Source of the DNA: Lepus europaeus | Lineage: Eukaryota > Chordata > Mammalia > Lagomorpha > Leporidae | DNA length: 64,000 nt | Assembly: GCF_033115175.1 (NCBI RefSeq) | Contig: NC_084838.1 | Span: 44,185,468-44,249,467 of the forward strand | Direction of reading: 5' to 3' | In this document: positions 34,468 to 46,985 of the stretch, one piece after another | Layout: the number at the start of each line of letters is the position of its first letter | How positions within the stretch are numbered: the stretch's first letter is position 1 | Made by a program: the position numbers and the translations under genes | The notes under the pieces: generated by a model | The model's input: the letters and a program-made list of their open reading frames with translations, nothing else | Databases searched by the model: none | Told to the model about the DNA's origin: nothing

Positions 34468-36459
34468 TATTTTTAAATTTGTGTGTGTGTTTGTATGTGG
34501 GTGTGTGTGTGTATGTAACCAACTTGAATCATAGTTTTATCATTAAATGATGCTAATATAAAATTACAGCTTGAAATCATTGTAAGGTTAAAATATGTTA
34601 TGCAAATGTGACTTCAGTCACAGTAATATTAATAGAAACAATAATAGAGTTTTAAAATATCCCAATGGTTTTCTTTAGACCTATTAAAATGTCTTGTATG
34701 CCTAAAGAAACCAAAACTTAAATAAGTATAATAGTAGCCTTTTCATATGTAATTGGAAAAGAGCTCTACAGTTTGGTCTAGAAAATGCAACTGCTGATTT
34801 TAGAGTAAAAGTAAAGCCTTCTCACTAAATCCTGAACAATTTACATGTTTTCTTTAAATAAATATATCCAATTTAACATTTTGGATATTTTTCAATAAAT
34901 GTTCTTTCATAGTAATGTTGTCTGAAGTTTACAGATATATTTACTCTTATATTTGCTCACTAGAGAACTTTAAAAACCAGAAAACTCACAAAAATATGTC
35001 AGATAAACCATTTGACAAAGATATGAGCCATGCACCTCATTTCAGTTTATGAGAACTTTGCTAAACCTTCTCCACAATAAACATCTTTTTCCTGCAATGA
35101 AAGTATTGTATTCATCCTGGTTTTAGAATGTTTCCTTCAATATTTTATAGTCTTGTTTTTATTTTTTTTTTCTGTGAAACAGTGGGCGATAATACCTTGG
35201 GATTAAACAACATATTTTTTCCTCTAAGGATAATAAATTTCAGAATATTTTCAAAAAAATTTTGTTTTGGTTAAAGATTTGAAATTTGTGAAATTTCATT
35301 GAGAAAGAGAAGCTTTCTACATCACCTACTGTAACAACATAAACAGCAGTTAAACTGTGGAGGAAGAAGAAGTTATCTCAACCTAGGTGTAACTTGATAC
35401 TTGATGGATTTTGGCAATCTTTGTGTATTACAATTAGTGGCCTAGGAAACTTCCTAAATAATTTGTGAATTTCATGTTTAATTCATATTTAAGCATTGTA
35501 TTGGCCTTGATATCTCTTCTAGTACCACCGCCAACAGAGTACTGTTTTGAAGACAAAGTATAATATAATATAAAATATAATATATATAATATAATATAAT
35601 AATAGAGGAGCCATTATCTCAGCCTCCTTCACGACTGTAGGTGAGCAAGTCTTCATCTCAGGTTAGAGCTCTGTAAAAGGAGCATTAATTAAGGCAATTA
35701 GAAGTTTCTGTCCAATAGAATAGGAGAATTTCCATCCAAAGGCAAAAGTAGCTCCACTGAAAAACTACCTGCCTTGCACCTCTATGTTACACTTGGTCTT
35801 TAGGCAGATTATTCTAAACATCCTAAGCCTTTTTGAAAAATGTTTAATTTTTTAACATTTTGATTACCACATAATACTTGTACATGTAAGTCTCCAAGAT
35901 AGCTGGGATGATAGGTGAAGAAGCATCATATTGTATCTTCTTGCAACAATCACTGGAGTAACTTGTGAAGGTGGATGTGAGGCCAAGTCCAAGGCATGTA
36001 TGAAACATGGAATTTGTCTGATGAGAATCACAGATTGTCTATCAGGTAAGTTTCTATGGGATATAAAGCCTATTTGTCAGAGTTTAACACCACAGTGAGT
36101 TTGCTGCATACCTGTGAATTGCTATTTCCAGACTTTCTATTTCTTGTACTACTTTCGTATTAATATTTCTGTAGCAACACATCGGCAAATGATATTAAAC
36201 ATGCATTTCCTTTAAAAGCAGATGAAAACTATTCTCCATAACCTGAAATTCAACTAACTTGAAAACATTGATATACTTTACTTTTCCAACCAATTTCAAC
36301 TCTTTCTTAATCAGTTATTTTCTTTCCTCATTAATTTTGCTATGTCTTCTTGAATAATCAATTCAAATATCAGATTCTCTATCAAGATAATGTTTATAAG
36401 CACTTGTATGTCAGAAAGTAATATGTGCAAAACAAGTACACTTGGGAGTCTTCTGCCAT
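34468..36459. other. unassigned AT-rich DNA, 2 kb
   Basis: A small GT-rich stretch (about 34,480-34,517) and an AT-only simple repeat of TATAATA type (about 35,558-35,605) are the only patterns. No gene or interspersed repeat is recognised. Confidence 0.5.
35558..35605. repeat. AT-rich simple repeat (TATAATA type)
   Basis: Irregular TAATATAATATA units. Confidence 0.85.
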
Positions 36460-36480
36460 TTAAAAATATTTATTTGAAAG

Positions 36481-36515
<35 letters not shown>

Positions 36516-36785
36516 AGAGAGAGAGAGAGAGAGAGACATCCCATCTGCTGATGCACCAGTAAAGGTTGGGCAGAGGACAAAATGAGAAATGAGAATGCCG
36601 TCCAAATCTCCCACCTGGATTCCTTGAGCCTAATTACTTGAGTTGTTATTGCTGCCTCACAAGGTCTTCATTAACAGGAGACTGGAGTCAGGAGCAGAGC
36701 TATGATTTTAACTCAGGTACTTCAATATGGGATGCAGGTTTCTAAACTGCATCTTAACTTCTAGGCCGAATGATAACCCTGATAA
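36460..36785 (-). mobile_element. old C-SINE with (TA)n(GA)n tail
   Basis: AAAATATTTATTTGAAAG then a pure TA run (about 36,484-36,513) and GA run (36,515-36,535), followed by a diverged body and head. The microsatellite sits inside the SINE 3' region. Confidence 0.8.
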
Positions 36786-38422
36786 TGACATTTTTTAAGA
36801 AAGAGTGCAAAATGGGTGGGTAATTATGAGATGCATCAATCCTTCTGGTAAGATGCAATCAAGATATCAACTTACAGGAAAATACCCTATGAGAATTTGG
36901 TACCATATTCTCTGAGGTTCTATACACTATAACCAAATACAATTGCATGGTGCTTCGACCTTGATTCATGGGCCCAGGAGCAAGGAGAAAGGAAGGAAAT
37001 GAGAGAAAAGGAGGGGTTAGAGAGGAGGGGTGGGAAAGGAAAAGTGACCTTGTTTGCCATCACTGCAGTAAGCATTGCAAATGTTTTCTTGTCATTTATT
37101 TAAATCTAGTTAGTGTTGACTTTAAGGCTTGGTTCCAGGAAAGAAATACTTATATAATGGAACCTGGGATTATTTCATTTAATTGTAGTGATGTCTCTCT
37201 GTTGATTATTTTGAGTACCTTGTGATAAATATCAGTCAAAGGAGTCACTATCTCTTGGCTACAGTAACTGACTCATTTATTACTGGTATGCTTTTACACA
37301 GTGTGCGCAAGGAGTAATACATGCAAATTTTGTACTGAGATCAATTAGAATAAGTCTTGATACTCACCTGATCCATTTGGACATTTAATGAACAAGTGCA
37401 GGATTCACACACTTAGAAGGGCAAGGTGACAGTTTTGAGGATGTGTGTATCTGAGTCACACAACCAACTAAGCAATCTAGTCTTACCCAGTCTAGCATAG
37501 GTAATAACTTAGAGTGAAGGGAATTTGGAAACCTGGATCTAGAATAATGTAGAGAGGATGTGTCAGTGGGCACCAAGACCAAATGTAGGAATAGGAGACC
37601 TAATTTATGTTAGTATCCTACCTAAATTTTCCCAAGAAGAGATAAAGACATACCACAGAAAAGTTTTTCCCAGATGGATGATTTCATTACCTGTAGCAAA
37701 TAGTTCCCAAAGGTGCAATAGTGAAATGTTGTAGATGCTGTAATTTTCCATGCAGGTTCTAAGTACTGAGGCACTTCTAACTATCAAAAGAGTTATGTGT
37801 TTATGATTTGCAGCTGAGTCCTTCCTCTGGAATAGCCCCTCACACATTCATTCAAAGTTAAGTCTTATCCCCAGGGACAGGCAATAACTGTTCAACTCAT
37901 GGTGTTGCAAAAGCCTTATTCCCTTGCTTCAACTGTGAAAAAATTCTGAAAGACCATCCCAGATTGAGAGATCCTGTGGATTAGTTAATGAAGTTTGTGC
38001 AGTTGCATTGCAGATAAACTTTATCCTCTTTCAACTTTGCTATCTCTCTCCCTCATAGGTGTTATTACCAAGAGCAATAAAATTGCCAAAAACACTTCCA
38101 GAAAATACACTTCAGGCAAAATCACTGTCTGAAAGTCTGTTTCCTCAGAACACAAACTAAGACAAACTGCTTTCTAAAAAATGCTTAGTACATATTCATG
38201 CTGGTATATATTCACCTCAAAGTTAGAAATATTTTTCTCTCGGTTATTTTCACTCACACACATGCACACGTATACTTAAAATGATCCCACATCTCTTTAT
38301 GACTAGGCTTCAAATAACCTCTGGGTAACAAAGCCTTCCCCTTAGTTGTTAACAGCCTCATTGTTTCACCCTTATGAAAGGGCTTGTCTAGCTCATACCA
38401 TTTCTTCTGTCTGCATCCTTAC
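36786..38422. other. unassigned DNA
   Basis: A purine-rich tract lies at about 36,968-37,045. Otherwise no recognisable feature; open frames are 85 codons or shorter and without domains. Confidence 0.5.
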
Positions 38423-38762
38423 ATGTGCCTTTTTTTTTTAAAAGATTTTATTTATTTATTTGAGAGGAAGAGTTACAGACAGTGAGAGGGAGAGACAGAG
38501 AGAAAGGTCTTCCATCTATTGATTCACTCCCCAAATGGCTGCCATAGAAATGGGCCAATCTGAAGCCAGGAGTCAGGAGTCTTTTCCAAGTCTCCCATCC
38601 AGTGGGCTGTGGGCCAACTTTTACTTCTTTACCAGGCCATAGCAGAGAGCTGGATTGGGATAGAAGCAGCTTGGCCAGGAAACAGTGCCTATATGAGATA
38701 CCGGTGCTGCAGGTGAAGGCTTAGCCCACTGCGCCACAGCTTCAGCCCCTGAATGTGCCTTT
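38423..38762 (-). mobile_element. C-SINE with target-site duplication
   Basis: Reversed full-length element (about 38,433-38,752): TTAAAAGATTTTATTTATTT tail, body, GCGCCACAGCTTCAGCCCC head. ATGTGCCTTT repeats at 38,423-38,432 and 38,753-38,762. Confidence 0.93.
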
Positions 38763-38989
38763 ACATGTCCTTTTCCGTACTCTTATCCAGATTATACTTG
38801 GTTATTAAACATTGGTTCTTGTGTCACCTTCTTTGGAAGTATTAACTTGAATTTATTGACTTGTATACAGTGCATATGCTCAAAAATGTTGTAAATACTT
38901 CAGTATTATTATTTTAAACAATACAGTAATTACAGGGTGAGTTGTAGCCTAGTGTGATGGAAGCTCCATAAGATCCAGTAGCAGTCAGA

Positions 38990-39182
38990 AAGGCAGGGAG
39001 AGTAAGAATATGCATGTGGACTTTGTGATTAAAATGTTTTTACTTCATCTTGAGGAATAAGAAACTTAATTGTGTGGTTGTGAGATCCAGTGAAATGAGT
39101 TAGTACTTCTAGGACCTAGTTCAATACCTCGAAGAGTAGAAACTTTATTATTATTTGTTGAACAGATGCATAAATGAAGGAC
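38990..39182 (+). mobile_element. MIR/L2-type ancient repeat, sense
   Basis: TTACTTCATCTTGAGGAATA, GAGATCCAGTGAAATGAGTT, ACCTAGTTCAATACC, then TTATTTGTTGAACAGATGCA. This order matches the sense MIR body and its shared L2-like end. Strongly diverged. Confidence 0.55.
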
Positions 39183-39987
39183 TAAATAATTAACAAAAAC
39201 TTGACCAATCAATGACCAGAAATTTATAGTGTGGAAGAACTGGAAAATAGTTGGAAAACTAACAAAACTACGAGAGTAAAGGCTTGGAGTTTTTGAAAGG
39301 AGAAATAAAAATTTAGTTTTAATGCACTGATTTTAAGGTTATTCTAGAACCTGCATATAAAAATTGAGACCAGAATTACTGAAAAGATGAGCATAGAAGT
39401 AACATTGATGCTTCATAATATTATCTATTAGTGGAAAAAGTTTTAAAAACTTGAATTTAGAAAGTTTTCTTGAGCATAAAATTCATAAGACATCTCATTG
39501 GCTTCATGTGAAAGAAAGTCAATGCAATGGAAGGGAAGCAGGTTGGAGCCGGAGCTGTGAGTGTGGCTCTTTTATTTGAAATAATAAAGCATACACTCAG
39601 AGCACATCTCCACTGACTTAAAAAACTCTTAGCATGTGAGTGAATTTAAAGCCTAAATTTTTTAATCTAATAATTTTTTATCATCTATTGTCTATTGGAA
39701 ATTTCTAGACTCTTGCTTCAGCTGACCTGAATAAAAATCATTATTATGTTGGATTTGCAACATATAGAGCATAGCCAGTATTTCAGAGGAAAAATACAAC
39801 AGCTGAAAAATGAAGTGAAGCTTATATTTCTCTTTTCACATTTGGTTTCTTCATACATCTATGTTTTAATGGTAGTAAATATAAAAACTGGATATTCTGC
39901 TTTCGTTTTGGACAAGATTACTTTGTTAATGTTCTCCTCAGCCTTGTGTTTCACTTCAAATTTAGGGAATAATGCTGTCTATGGTTT
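39183..39987. other. unassigned DNA
   Basis: About 800 bp without a recognised feature. Confidence 0.5.
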
Positions 39988-40860
39988 CTTTCTTTTTTTT
40001 CTTTTCAACTTTTATTTAATAAATATAAATTTTCAAAGTACAACTTTTGGATTATAGCATCTTTTCCCCCTACAACCTCCTTCCAACCTACAACCATCCC
40101 ATCTCCCACTCCCTCTCAAATCCCATTCTTCATCATGATTCATTTTCAATTATCTTTATATACAGAAGATAAACTTAGTATGTACTAAGCAAAGATTTCA
40201 ACAGCTTGCACCCACAAAGAAACACAAAGTATAGAGTACTGTTTGAGTAGTAGTTTTGCCATTAATTCTCACAGTACAACACATTAAGGACAGAGCTCCT
40301 ACATGGGGAGCAGGTGCACAGTGATTCCTGTTGGTGATTTAACAGTTGACACTCTTATTTATGATGTCAGTAATCACCCGAGGCTCTCGTCATGAACTGC
40401 CATGGCTATGGAAGCCTCTTGAGTTCACCAACTCTGATCTTTTTTAGACAAGGCCATAGTCAAAGTGGACGTTCTCTTCTCCCTTCAGAGAAAGGTACCT
40501 TCTTCTTTGATGGCCTGTTTTTTCCGCTGGGATCTCACTCACAGAGATCTTTCATTTAGGTCATTTTTTTTTTTTTTTGCCACAATGTCTTGGCTTTCCA
40601 TGCCCGCAAAACTCTCATGGATGGGCTTTTAGCCAGATCCGAATGCCTTAAAGGCTGATTCTGAGGCCAGAGTGTTGTTTAAGACATCTGCCATTTTAGG
40701 AGTCTGCTGTGTATCCTGCTTCCCATGTAGGATCATTCTCTCCTTTTTAATTCTATCAATTATTTGCAGACCCTGGTCTTATTTATGTAATCCCTTTGAC
40801 ACTTAATCCTATCTTTTTGATCAGTTATGAACTTAAACTGATAACTTTAACAAGATGGCA
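39988..40860 (-). mobile_element. rabbit-type L1 3' end, distal segment, antisense
   Basis: Starts at the reversed 3' terminus (CAACTTTTATTTAATAAATA) and is collinear with 24,260-25,110. It stops at CAAGATGGCA (40,851-40,860). The next L1 segment expected from the 24-25 kb copy is absent here and appears inverted at 41,761-41,900. Confidence 0.88.
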
Positions 40861-41080
40861 ATATTCCTTCTTCAGAAATAATATAATATCAGATCATTAT
40901 GTGTTAGAAGGGCAACTGTTGTTGCTTCTGAAATGCAACTCCTAAAACTTTGGAAAAACTTTGTTATATTTGTGAGAAAGTAATTTTTTCTCCCTGCTTA
41001 AAATCTGCTATGTGGTTGTACATAATTGATGAATCACCTTATCTTACCCTATTCCAATGTAGAGGTTGTATATAGAAGAG
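40861..41080. other. non-L1 spacer inside the rearranged L1
   Basis: About 220 bp of sequence not found in the 24-25 kb copy; origin not recognised. Confidence 0.5.
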
Positions 41081-41430
41081 GTACACATTGGGGTGGTGCT
41101 GTGGCGTAGTGGGTAAAGCCGCTGCCTGCAGTGCTGGCATCCCATAAGGGCACTGGTTCTAGTCCCAGCTACTCTACTTTTAATCCAGTTCTCTCCTATG
41201 GCCTGGGAAAACAGTTGAAGATGTCCCAAGTCTTTGGGCCCCTGCACATGCATGAGAGGCCCAGAGGAGGCTCCTGGCTTCAGATCTGCTCAGGTCTAGC
41301 CGTTGCAGCAAGTTGGGGAGTGAACCAGCAGATGAAAGACCTCTCTCTCTCTGCCTCTCCTTCTTTCCTTGTGTAACTCTGACTTTCAAATAAATAAATA
41401 ATTTTTTTAAAAAAAAGAAGAGTCACACAT
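41076..41430 (+). mobile_element. C-SINE with imperfect target-site duplication
   Basis: Full-length (about 41,090-41,416): GGGGTGGTGCTGTGGCGTAG head, GGTTCTAGTCCCAGC, CTCTCTCTCTCT, AAATAAATAAATAATTTT. AGAAGAGGTACACAT on the left versus AGAAGAGTCACACAT on the right. Confidence 0.93.
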
Positions 41431-41450
41431 CTAGTGAATGAAAGAAACCA

Positions 41451-41755
41451 TATATTTAACAAGGATCACTTTTCGGTTAAATTTAAATGCCTAAGAATAA
41501 TTGTGTGTTAATTACAGAGTTCAACCAATGGTATTAAGTAGAAAAAAAAAAACACTAAAAGGAATAAAATAGTAAGTTGTTCCTCGACAGTCAGGACAAG
41601 GTCTGATCAAGTCATTGTTTCTCATAGTGTCCATTTCACTTCAACAGGTTTCCTTTTAAGTGCTCAGTTAGTTGTCACCGATCAGGGATAACATATGATA
41701 TTTGTCCCTTTGGGACTGGCTTAATTTCACTCAGCATGATGTTTTCCAGATCCCT
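41451..41755 (-). mobile_element. rabbit-type L1 proximal 3'UTR segment, antisense
   Basis: TATATTTAACAAGGATCAC onwards is collinear with 25,230-25,475 and extends further, into the end of ORF2/start of 3'UTR (GGGACTGGCTTAATTTCACT). In the intact copy the segment to its left is the one found inverted at 41,761. Confidence 0.87.
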
Positions 41756-41760
41756 GTTAT

Positions 41761-41900
41761 GTAAGAGTGGGAATAAGAGAGGAAAGAGATGTACAGTTTG
41801 GCACATGCTCACTTGGTTTTACCCCTTATGGTAGAGCTAGAAATGTACCAGAGGATTCCAATTCAATCCCATCAAGGTGGCATGTATCAATGCCATCTTG
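41761..41900 (+). mobile_element. rabbit-type L1 middle 3'UTR segment, inverted (sense)
   Basis: The reverse complement matches about 25,090-25,235 of the intact copy. It ends at TGCCATCTTG (41,891-41,900), the exact reverse complement of CAAGATGGCA at 40,851-40,860. Confidence 0.85.
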
Positions 41901-42086
41901 TGATTTCCCTGCTAATGCACCTGGGAAAGCAGCAGGAGGTAGCTGAAGTCCTTGGGCCCCTGCACCAGTGGGAGACCTGAAACATGCTCTTGTCTCCTGG
42001 CTTCGGCTTGGCCCAGCCCTGGTTGTTACAGACATTTGGGGAGTGAACCAGTGGATGGGAGATTCTCTTTCTCTCTCTCTTTCTAT

Positions 42087-42130
<44 letters not shown>

Positions 42131-42180
42131 CTCTCTCTCTCTCTCTCTCTCTCTGTAACTCTGCCTTTCAAATAAAAAAT
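41901..42180 (+). mobile_element. C-SINE, 5'-truncated, with long CT tract
   Basis: Starts mid-body (TTCCCTGCTAATGCACCTGG) directly after the inverted L1 piece, and ends CTGCCTTTCAAATAAAAAAT. The pyrimidine tract (about 42,062-42,154) is an interrupted CT microsatellite. Confidence 0.9.
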
Positions 42181-42204
42181 GTAGAAAATTGAAAAATACA
42201 AGTT

Positions 42205-42553
42205 AGGTCTCCTTGATTTTTTTTTTTTTTTAACAAGCAGAGTGGACAGTGAGAGAGAGAGAGAGAGAGAGAGAAAGGTCTTCCATTTGCCGTTGGTTCA
42301 CCCTCCAATGGCCGCCGCGGTAGGCGCGCTGCGGCTGGCGCACCGCGCTGATCCGGTGGCAGGAGCCAGGTACTTATCCTGGTCTCCCATGGGGTGCAGG
42401 GCCTAAGCACTTGGGCCATCCTCCACTGCACTCCCTGGCCACAGAAGAGAGCTGGCCTGGAAGAGGGGCAACCGGGACAGGATCGGTGCCCCAACCGGGA
42501 CTAGAACCCGGTGTGCCGGCGCCGCAAGGCGGAGGAAGGTCTCCTTGATTTTT
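42205..42553 (-). mobile_element. C-SINE, young, head-truncated, 17-bp target-site duplication
   Basis: AGGTCTCCTTGATTTTT occurs at 42,205-42,221 and 42,537-42,553. The body is of the young GC-rich type. The reversed head stops at GCCGCAAGGCGGAGGA, so the first 30 or so bases of the SINE are missing. It is therefore a 5'-truncated insertion rather than a later deletion. Confidence 0.96.
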
Positions 42554-43155
42554 AAGAAATAAGGCACACATGGACTTAATATGATATTGGCATTTTCTGA
42601 TTTTTGAAAGAAATTCTGTAGCTAAAGATCTAACTGAAATTAGGAAAATATAATTTCTCTAAAATGTAAATCATTTATATAAAATATAAATCATCAAAAT
42701 ATTTATTTCCCTGTGCTTTCATAATGTCTACTTGCATATACAATGCTATAAGTTGTGTTCATTGTAGTAATTTTATTTCACAGATAACTTTAATCAAATA
42801 TTTTTATTGAAACTGTTTAACATGCCCTTAGTACAATTATTTCTGAAAATACTTTAAGTTTGTGGTTTTATGGTTTCCTTACCATAAAAAATCTGGTTTT
42901 ATCGTATTCTTACCATAAAAATAAATTTATAAAAACAAAATAGATTTATCTTGCATAAGTAACATTTCAGGTACAAGAGTTTGTCTCAATATTTATTTCA
43001 TTATTTGTTTTTAAAAGTGTAATTTCTATTGATACTGAGATATTTGTCTCTAAAATGTGTATAAGTGATATAGGATTACAAAGGGAAAAATATTTTGAAG
43101 GCTATTCAAGTCATATCAATATATTTGTACCCTCACCTTGTTTTAACTGTCTTAG
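42554..43155. other. unassigned AT-rich DNA
   Basis: No feature recognised in about 600 bp. Confidence 0.5.
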
Positions 43156-43534
43156 AAAGTTGAAACAGGGGACGGCGCCGAGGCTCAATAGGCTAATCCT
43201 CCTCCTGTGGCGCCGGCACACCGGGTTCTAGTCCCGGTCGGGGCACTGGATTCTGTCCTGGTTGCTCCTCTTCCAGTCCACCTCTCTGCTGTGGCCCGGG
43301 AGTGCAGTAGAGGATGGCTCAGGTCCTTGGGCCCTGCAGCCGCATGGGAGACCAGGAGGAAGTGCTGGCCGCAACACGCCGGCCGCAACACACCCAACAC
43401 ACCGGCAGTAGCAGCCATTTGGGGGGTGAACCAACGGAAAAAGGAAGACCTTTCTCTCTGTCTCTCTGTCTCTCACTGTCTAACTCTGCTTGTCAAAAAG
43501 TAAATAAATAAATAAATAAATAAAGGTGAAACAG
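43156..43534 (+). mobile_element. C-SINE, young GC-rich type, with target-site duplication
   Basis: Full-length (about 43,169-43,521): GGGACGGCGCCGAGGCTC head, GGGTTCTAGTCCCGGTC, tail AAGTAAATAAATAAATAAAT. AAAGTTGAAACAG (43,156-43,168) is matched by AAAGGTGAAACAG (43,522-43,534). It carries a small internal tandem duplication of 'GCCGGCCGCAACAC'-like text near 43,370-43,400. Confidence 0.95.
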
Positions 43535-44603
43535 AAATTTTAAAGTTGTTTAAAAATTGACTATACAGAAACATTAGCTTGTAGATTTAAGGGGAAAAAT
43601 GCAATGGTTGAGACTCTTTGAAACCTTTTTTAATATTTAGATTTTTAAATACTTTATATACAAAGGATATTTTGGAATGTTTTATAAAATACATAGTAAA
43701 CAACAAGTTACAAATATCACCAAAAAAAGAAAGGCAGAATGTATAGGATAGCATATAGTATACTCTTTTTTTCATGCTTTCTATGTATATAACTATTATA
43801 AATGTTTCCTTTAGATATATTATCAGAAATGGGATAGCTGGGTCATATGGTAGATCTGTTTTTTAGTTTTCTGAAGAATATCCATATTGTCTTCCATAAT
43901 TGTTGTAGTTTATGATGCCACCAACACTGTATTAGGGTAGCTTGTTTTCCCACATACACACCAGATTTTGCCATTTTTTTTTATTGTTCAATGAAAGCCA
44001 TTCTAATTCAGGTTGATGAAAACTCAATGTGATTTATATTTGCATTTTCCTGATGGTAAGTGCTCCTGAGCATTTTTTTAATACATTTGTTAGCCACTTG
44101 TATTTTATCATTTGAAAAATGTCTGTTCATGTCTTTTGCCCTTTGTTTGGGTTTTTTTTATGTTGTTGTTTCTAATCTGTTCTATTGTTCCCATGTCTAT
44201 TTTTTTTGCCCATACCAGGCTTTTTTGATTATAACTAACCTATAATGTCTTGAAATCTGGTATTGTGATATATCTGGCTTTGTGTATATTATTTGAGGTT
44301 ACTTTTCCTATTTAGCATCTTTTGTATTTACATGTGAATTTCAGGGTTATTTTTTCTAGGTATATAAGGATTGTTCTTGGTATTTTCATTGAGATCACAG
44401 TGAATCTGTAAATCGCTTTTCAATATAGATATTTTGATTATATTAATACTGTCAATCAATGAACATGGAAAGTTGTCCATTTCTGTGTCTACATTTTTCA
44501 TTAATTTTTATAATTTTAATGTAAAGATCTTTCATGTACTTGGTTAAATTAATCCCAAGATATTTCAGTTTTTGTCGCTATTGTGAATGGGGCTGATCTT
44601 AAT

Positions 44604-44945
44604 AGTTCTTTCTCGGGGCCGGCGTCATGGTGCAGTAGGTTAATCCTTCACCTGCAGCACTGGCATCCCATATGGGTGCTGGTTCTAGTCCCGGCAGCTC
44701 CTCTTCCAATCCAACTCTCTGCTGTGGCCTGTGGAGGATGGCTCAAGTCCTTGGGCTCCTGTACCCACATGGGAGACTGGGAAGAAGCACCTGGCTCCTG
44801 GCTTCAGATTGGCACAGCTCCGGCCGTTGCAGCCACCTGGCGAGTGAACCAGCAGAAGGAAGACCTTTCTCTCAGTCTCTCCCTCTCACTGTCTATAACT
44901 CTGTCTCAAAAAATAAATTAAAAAAACATAAAAAAGTTCTTTCTC
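44604..44945 (+). mobile_element. C-SINE inserted in the old L1
   Basis: AGTTCTTTCTC at 44,604-44,614 and 44,935-44,945 bounds a full-length plus-strand copy (GGGGCCGGCGTCATGGTGC head, GGTTCTAGTCCCGGC, CTCAAAAAATAAATT tail). Confidence 0.96.
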
Positions 44946-45441
44946 AGCCAAAGCATTGTTTGTGTATAAGAATGTTATTGACTTTTATGGGTTGATTTTG
45001 TATCCTGTAAATTTGCTGAACTCTCTGAGTTGCAAAAGTGTTAGTAGACTCTTTTGGTTATCTTATAAAAAGGATCATGTCTTCTGTAAACAGGAATGAT
45101 TTTCATTCCTCCATTATAATTAGTATCGCTTTCATTTCTTTTTATTTCCTAAAGTTTCTGGCTAAAACATACAAAAATTATATTTAATAATGCTGGTGAG
45201 AGTGGGTATTCTTGTCTGGCCCTAGATCATAGAGGAAATGCTTCCAGCTTTTCTCCATTCAGTATGATGATGGCTGTGGGTTTGTCATAATTGCCTTGTG
45301 TATGTTGAGATATGCCCCTTCTCTATCGATTTTAAAGATTTTTTTTTATCATGAAAGGGTGTTGTATTTTATCAAATGTTTCTCTTCATCTATTGAGATA
45401 ACCATTTGGTTTTATTCTTCAGTTTGTTAATGTGAGGTATG

Positions 45442-45836
45442 ACGTTTATTGATTTGTTTTTTTAAGATTTATTTATTTATTTGATAGAGTTACACAGAGA
45501 TAGGAGAGGCCGAGAGAGAGAGAGGAGAGGCAGAGAGAGAGAGAATAAGAGAGAAAGAAAGAGGTCTTCCATCCACTGGTTCACTCCCCAATTGGCCCCA
45601 ACGGCCAGAACTGCACCGATCTGAAGCCAGAATCCAGGAGCTTCTTCTGGATTTCCCACATGGGTGCAGGGGCCCAAGGATTTGGGCCATCTTCTGCTTT
45701 CTCAGGCCATACCAGAGAGCTGGATTGGAAGTGGAGCAGCCAGGTCTCAAACCGGTAACCATATGGGATGCCAGCGTTTCAGGCCAGGGTGTTAATCCGC
45801 TGTGCCACAGCGCCGGCCCCACGTTTATTGATTTGT
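45442..45836 (-). mobile_element. C-SINE inserted in the old L1, 16-bp target-site duplication
   Basis: ACGTTTATTGATTTGT is identical at 45,442-45,457 and 45,821-45,836. The element between is reversed and full-length (TTTTTAAGATTTATTTATTT tail, CACAGCGCCGGCCCC head). The purine tract (45,505-45,560) is an irregular GAGAGG repeat. Confidence 0.97.
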
Positions 45837-46328
45837 ATATCTTGAACCATTCCTGAATCATAGGAAAAATCTCACTTAGTCTGGTTGGATGATCTTTGTG
45901 ATAATTTGTTAGATATCATTTACTGGTTTTTTGTTGAGGCTTTTTACAGCAATATTCATCATAGATATTGATCTGTAGTTCTCTTTTTGTTGTATTTTTC
46001 TCTGGTTTTGGAATTAAGGTAATGCTGGCTTCATGTAATGAGTTTGGAAGGATTCTATCTCTTTCAATTATTTTGAATAGTTTAAGGGGAATTGTGATTA
46101 GTTTTTCCTTCAAAGTTTGGTAGAGATCAGCAATGCAGCCTTCAAGTTTTGTTTTTTCTTTGTTTGGATGATCTTTATTAATGATTAAATCTTAGACTTA
46201 CAGCATCACCTTTTGCGTGTCTGATTTTGTTAGTTTGAGTCTTTTCCTCCCCCCTTTTTTGGTTAGTTGGGCCAATGTCTTATTGATCTAGTTTATTTTT
46301 TCAACAAACAATTCTTCATTTCACTTAT

Positions 46329-46985
46329 GTATATATTTTTTTTTCTTTTTTTTTTTAACTTTTATTTAATGAATATAAATTTCCAGTATACAGCTTATGG
46401 ATTACAATGGCTTCCCCTTCCCATAACTTCCCTCCCACCCGCAACCCTCCCCTCTCCCGCTCCCTCTCCCCTTCCATTCACATCAAAATTAATTTTCAAT
46501 TCTCTTTATATAAAGAAGATCAATTTAGTATATATTAAGTAAAGATTTCAACAGTTTGCACCCACATAGAAACACAAAGTGAAACATACTGTTTGAGTAC
46601 TAGTTATAGCATTAAATCAAAATGTACAGTACATTAAGGACAGAGATCCCACATCAGGAGCAAGCGCACAGTGGCTCCTGTTGTTGACCCAACAAATTGA
46701 CACTCTAGTTTATGGCACCAGTAACCACCCTAGGCTGTCGTCATGAGTTGCCAAGGCTATGGAAGCCTTCCAAGTTCCCCGACTCTGATCATATTTAGAC
46801 AAGGTCATAAAAGACAGGGTGAGGATAGTAACCAATGATCCTAAGAGTGGCATTTACCAGGTCTGAACAATTATACAGCATTAAGTGGGGAAGAGGACCA
46901 TCAGTACACATAGGTTGGGAGTAGAGCCATTGGTGGTAGAGTAGAGGTTATGATTACAAAGGAATGAGGCCCAAGTGTATATTTT
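46329..46985 (-). mobile_element. L1 3' end inserted in the old L1
   Basis: T-run then AACTTTTATTTAATGAATA and the C-rich tract, collinear with the 24 kb copy up to about 46,810. The last 160 bp (about 46,812-46,972) does not continue that alignment and may be an inverted or different L1 subfamily segment. The host L1 text TGTATATTTTT is repeated at both edges (about 46,329 and 46,974). It differs from the other 3' ends more than they differ from each other. Confidence 0.82.

Noticed and set aside
36968-37045. Purine-rich tract considered as a regulatory GA element
   Set aside because: Degenerate GGAAAGG-type low complexity with no promoter or gene nearby.
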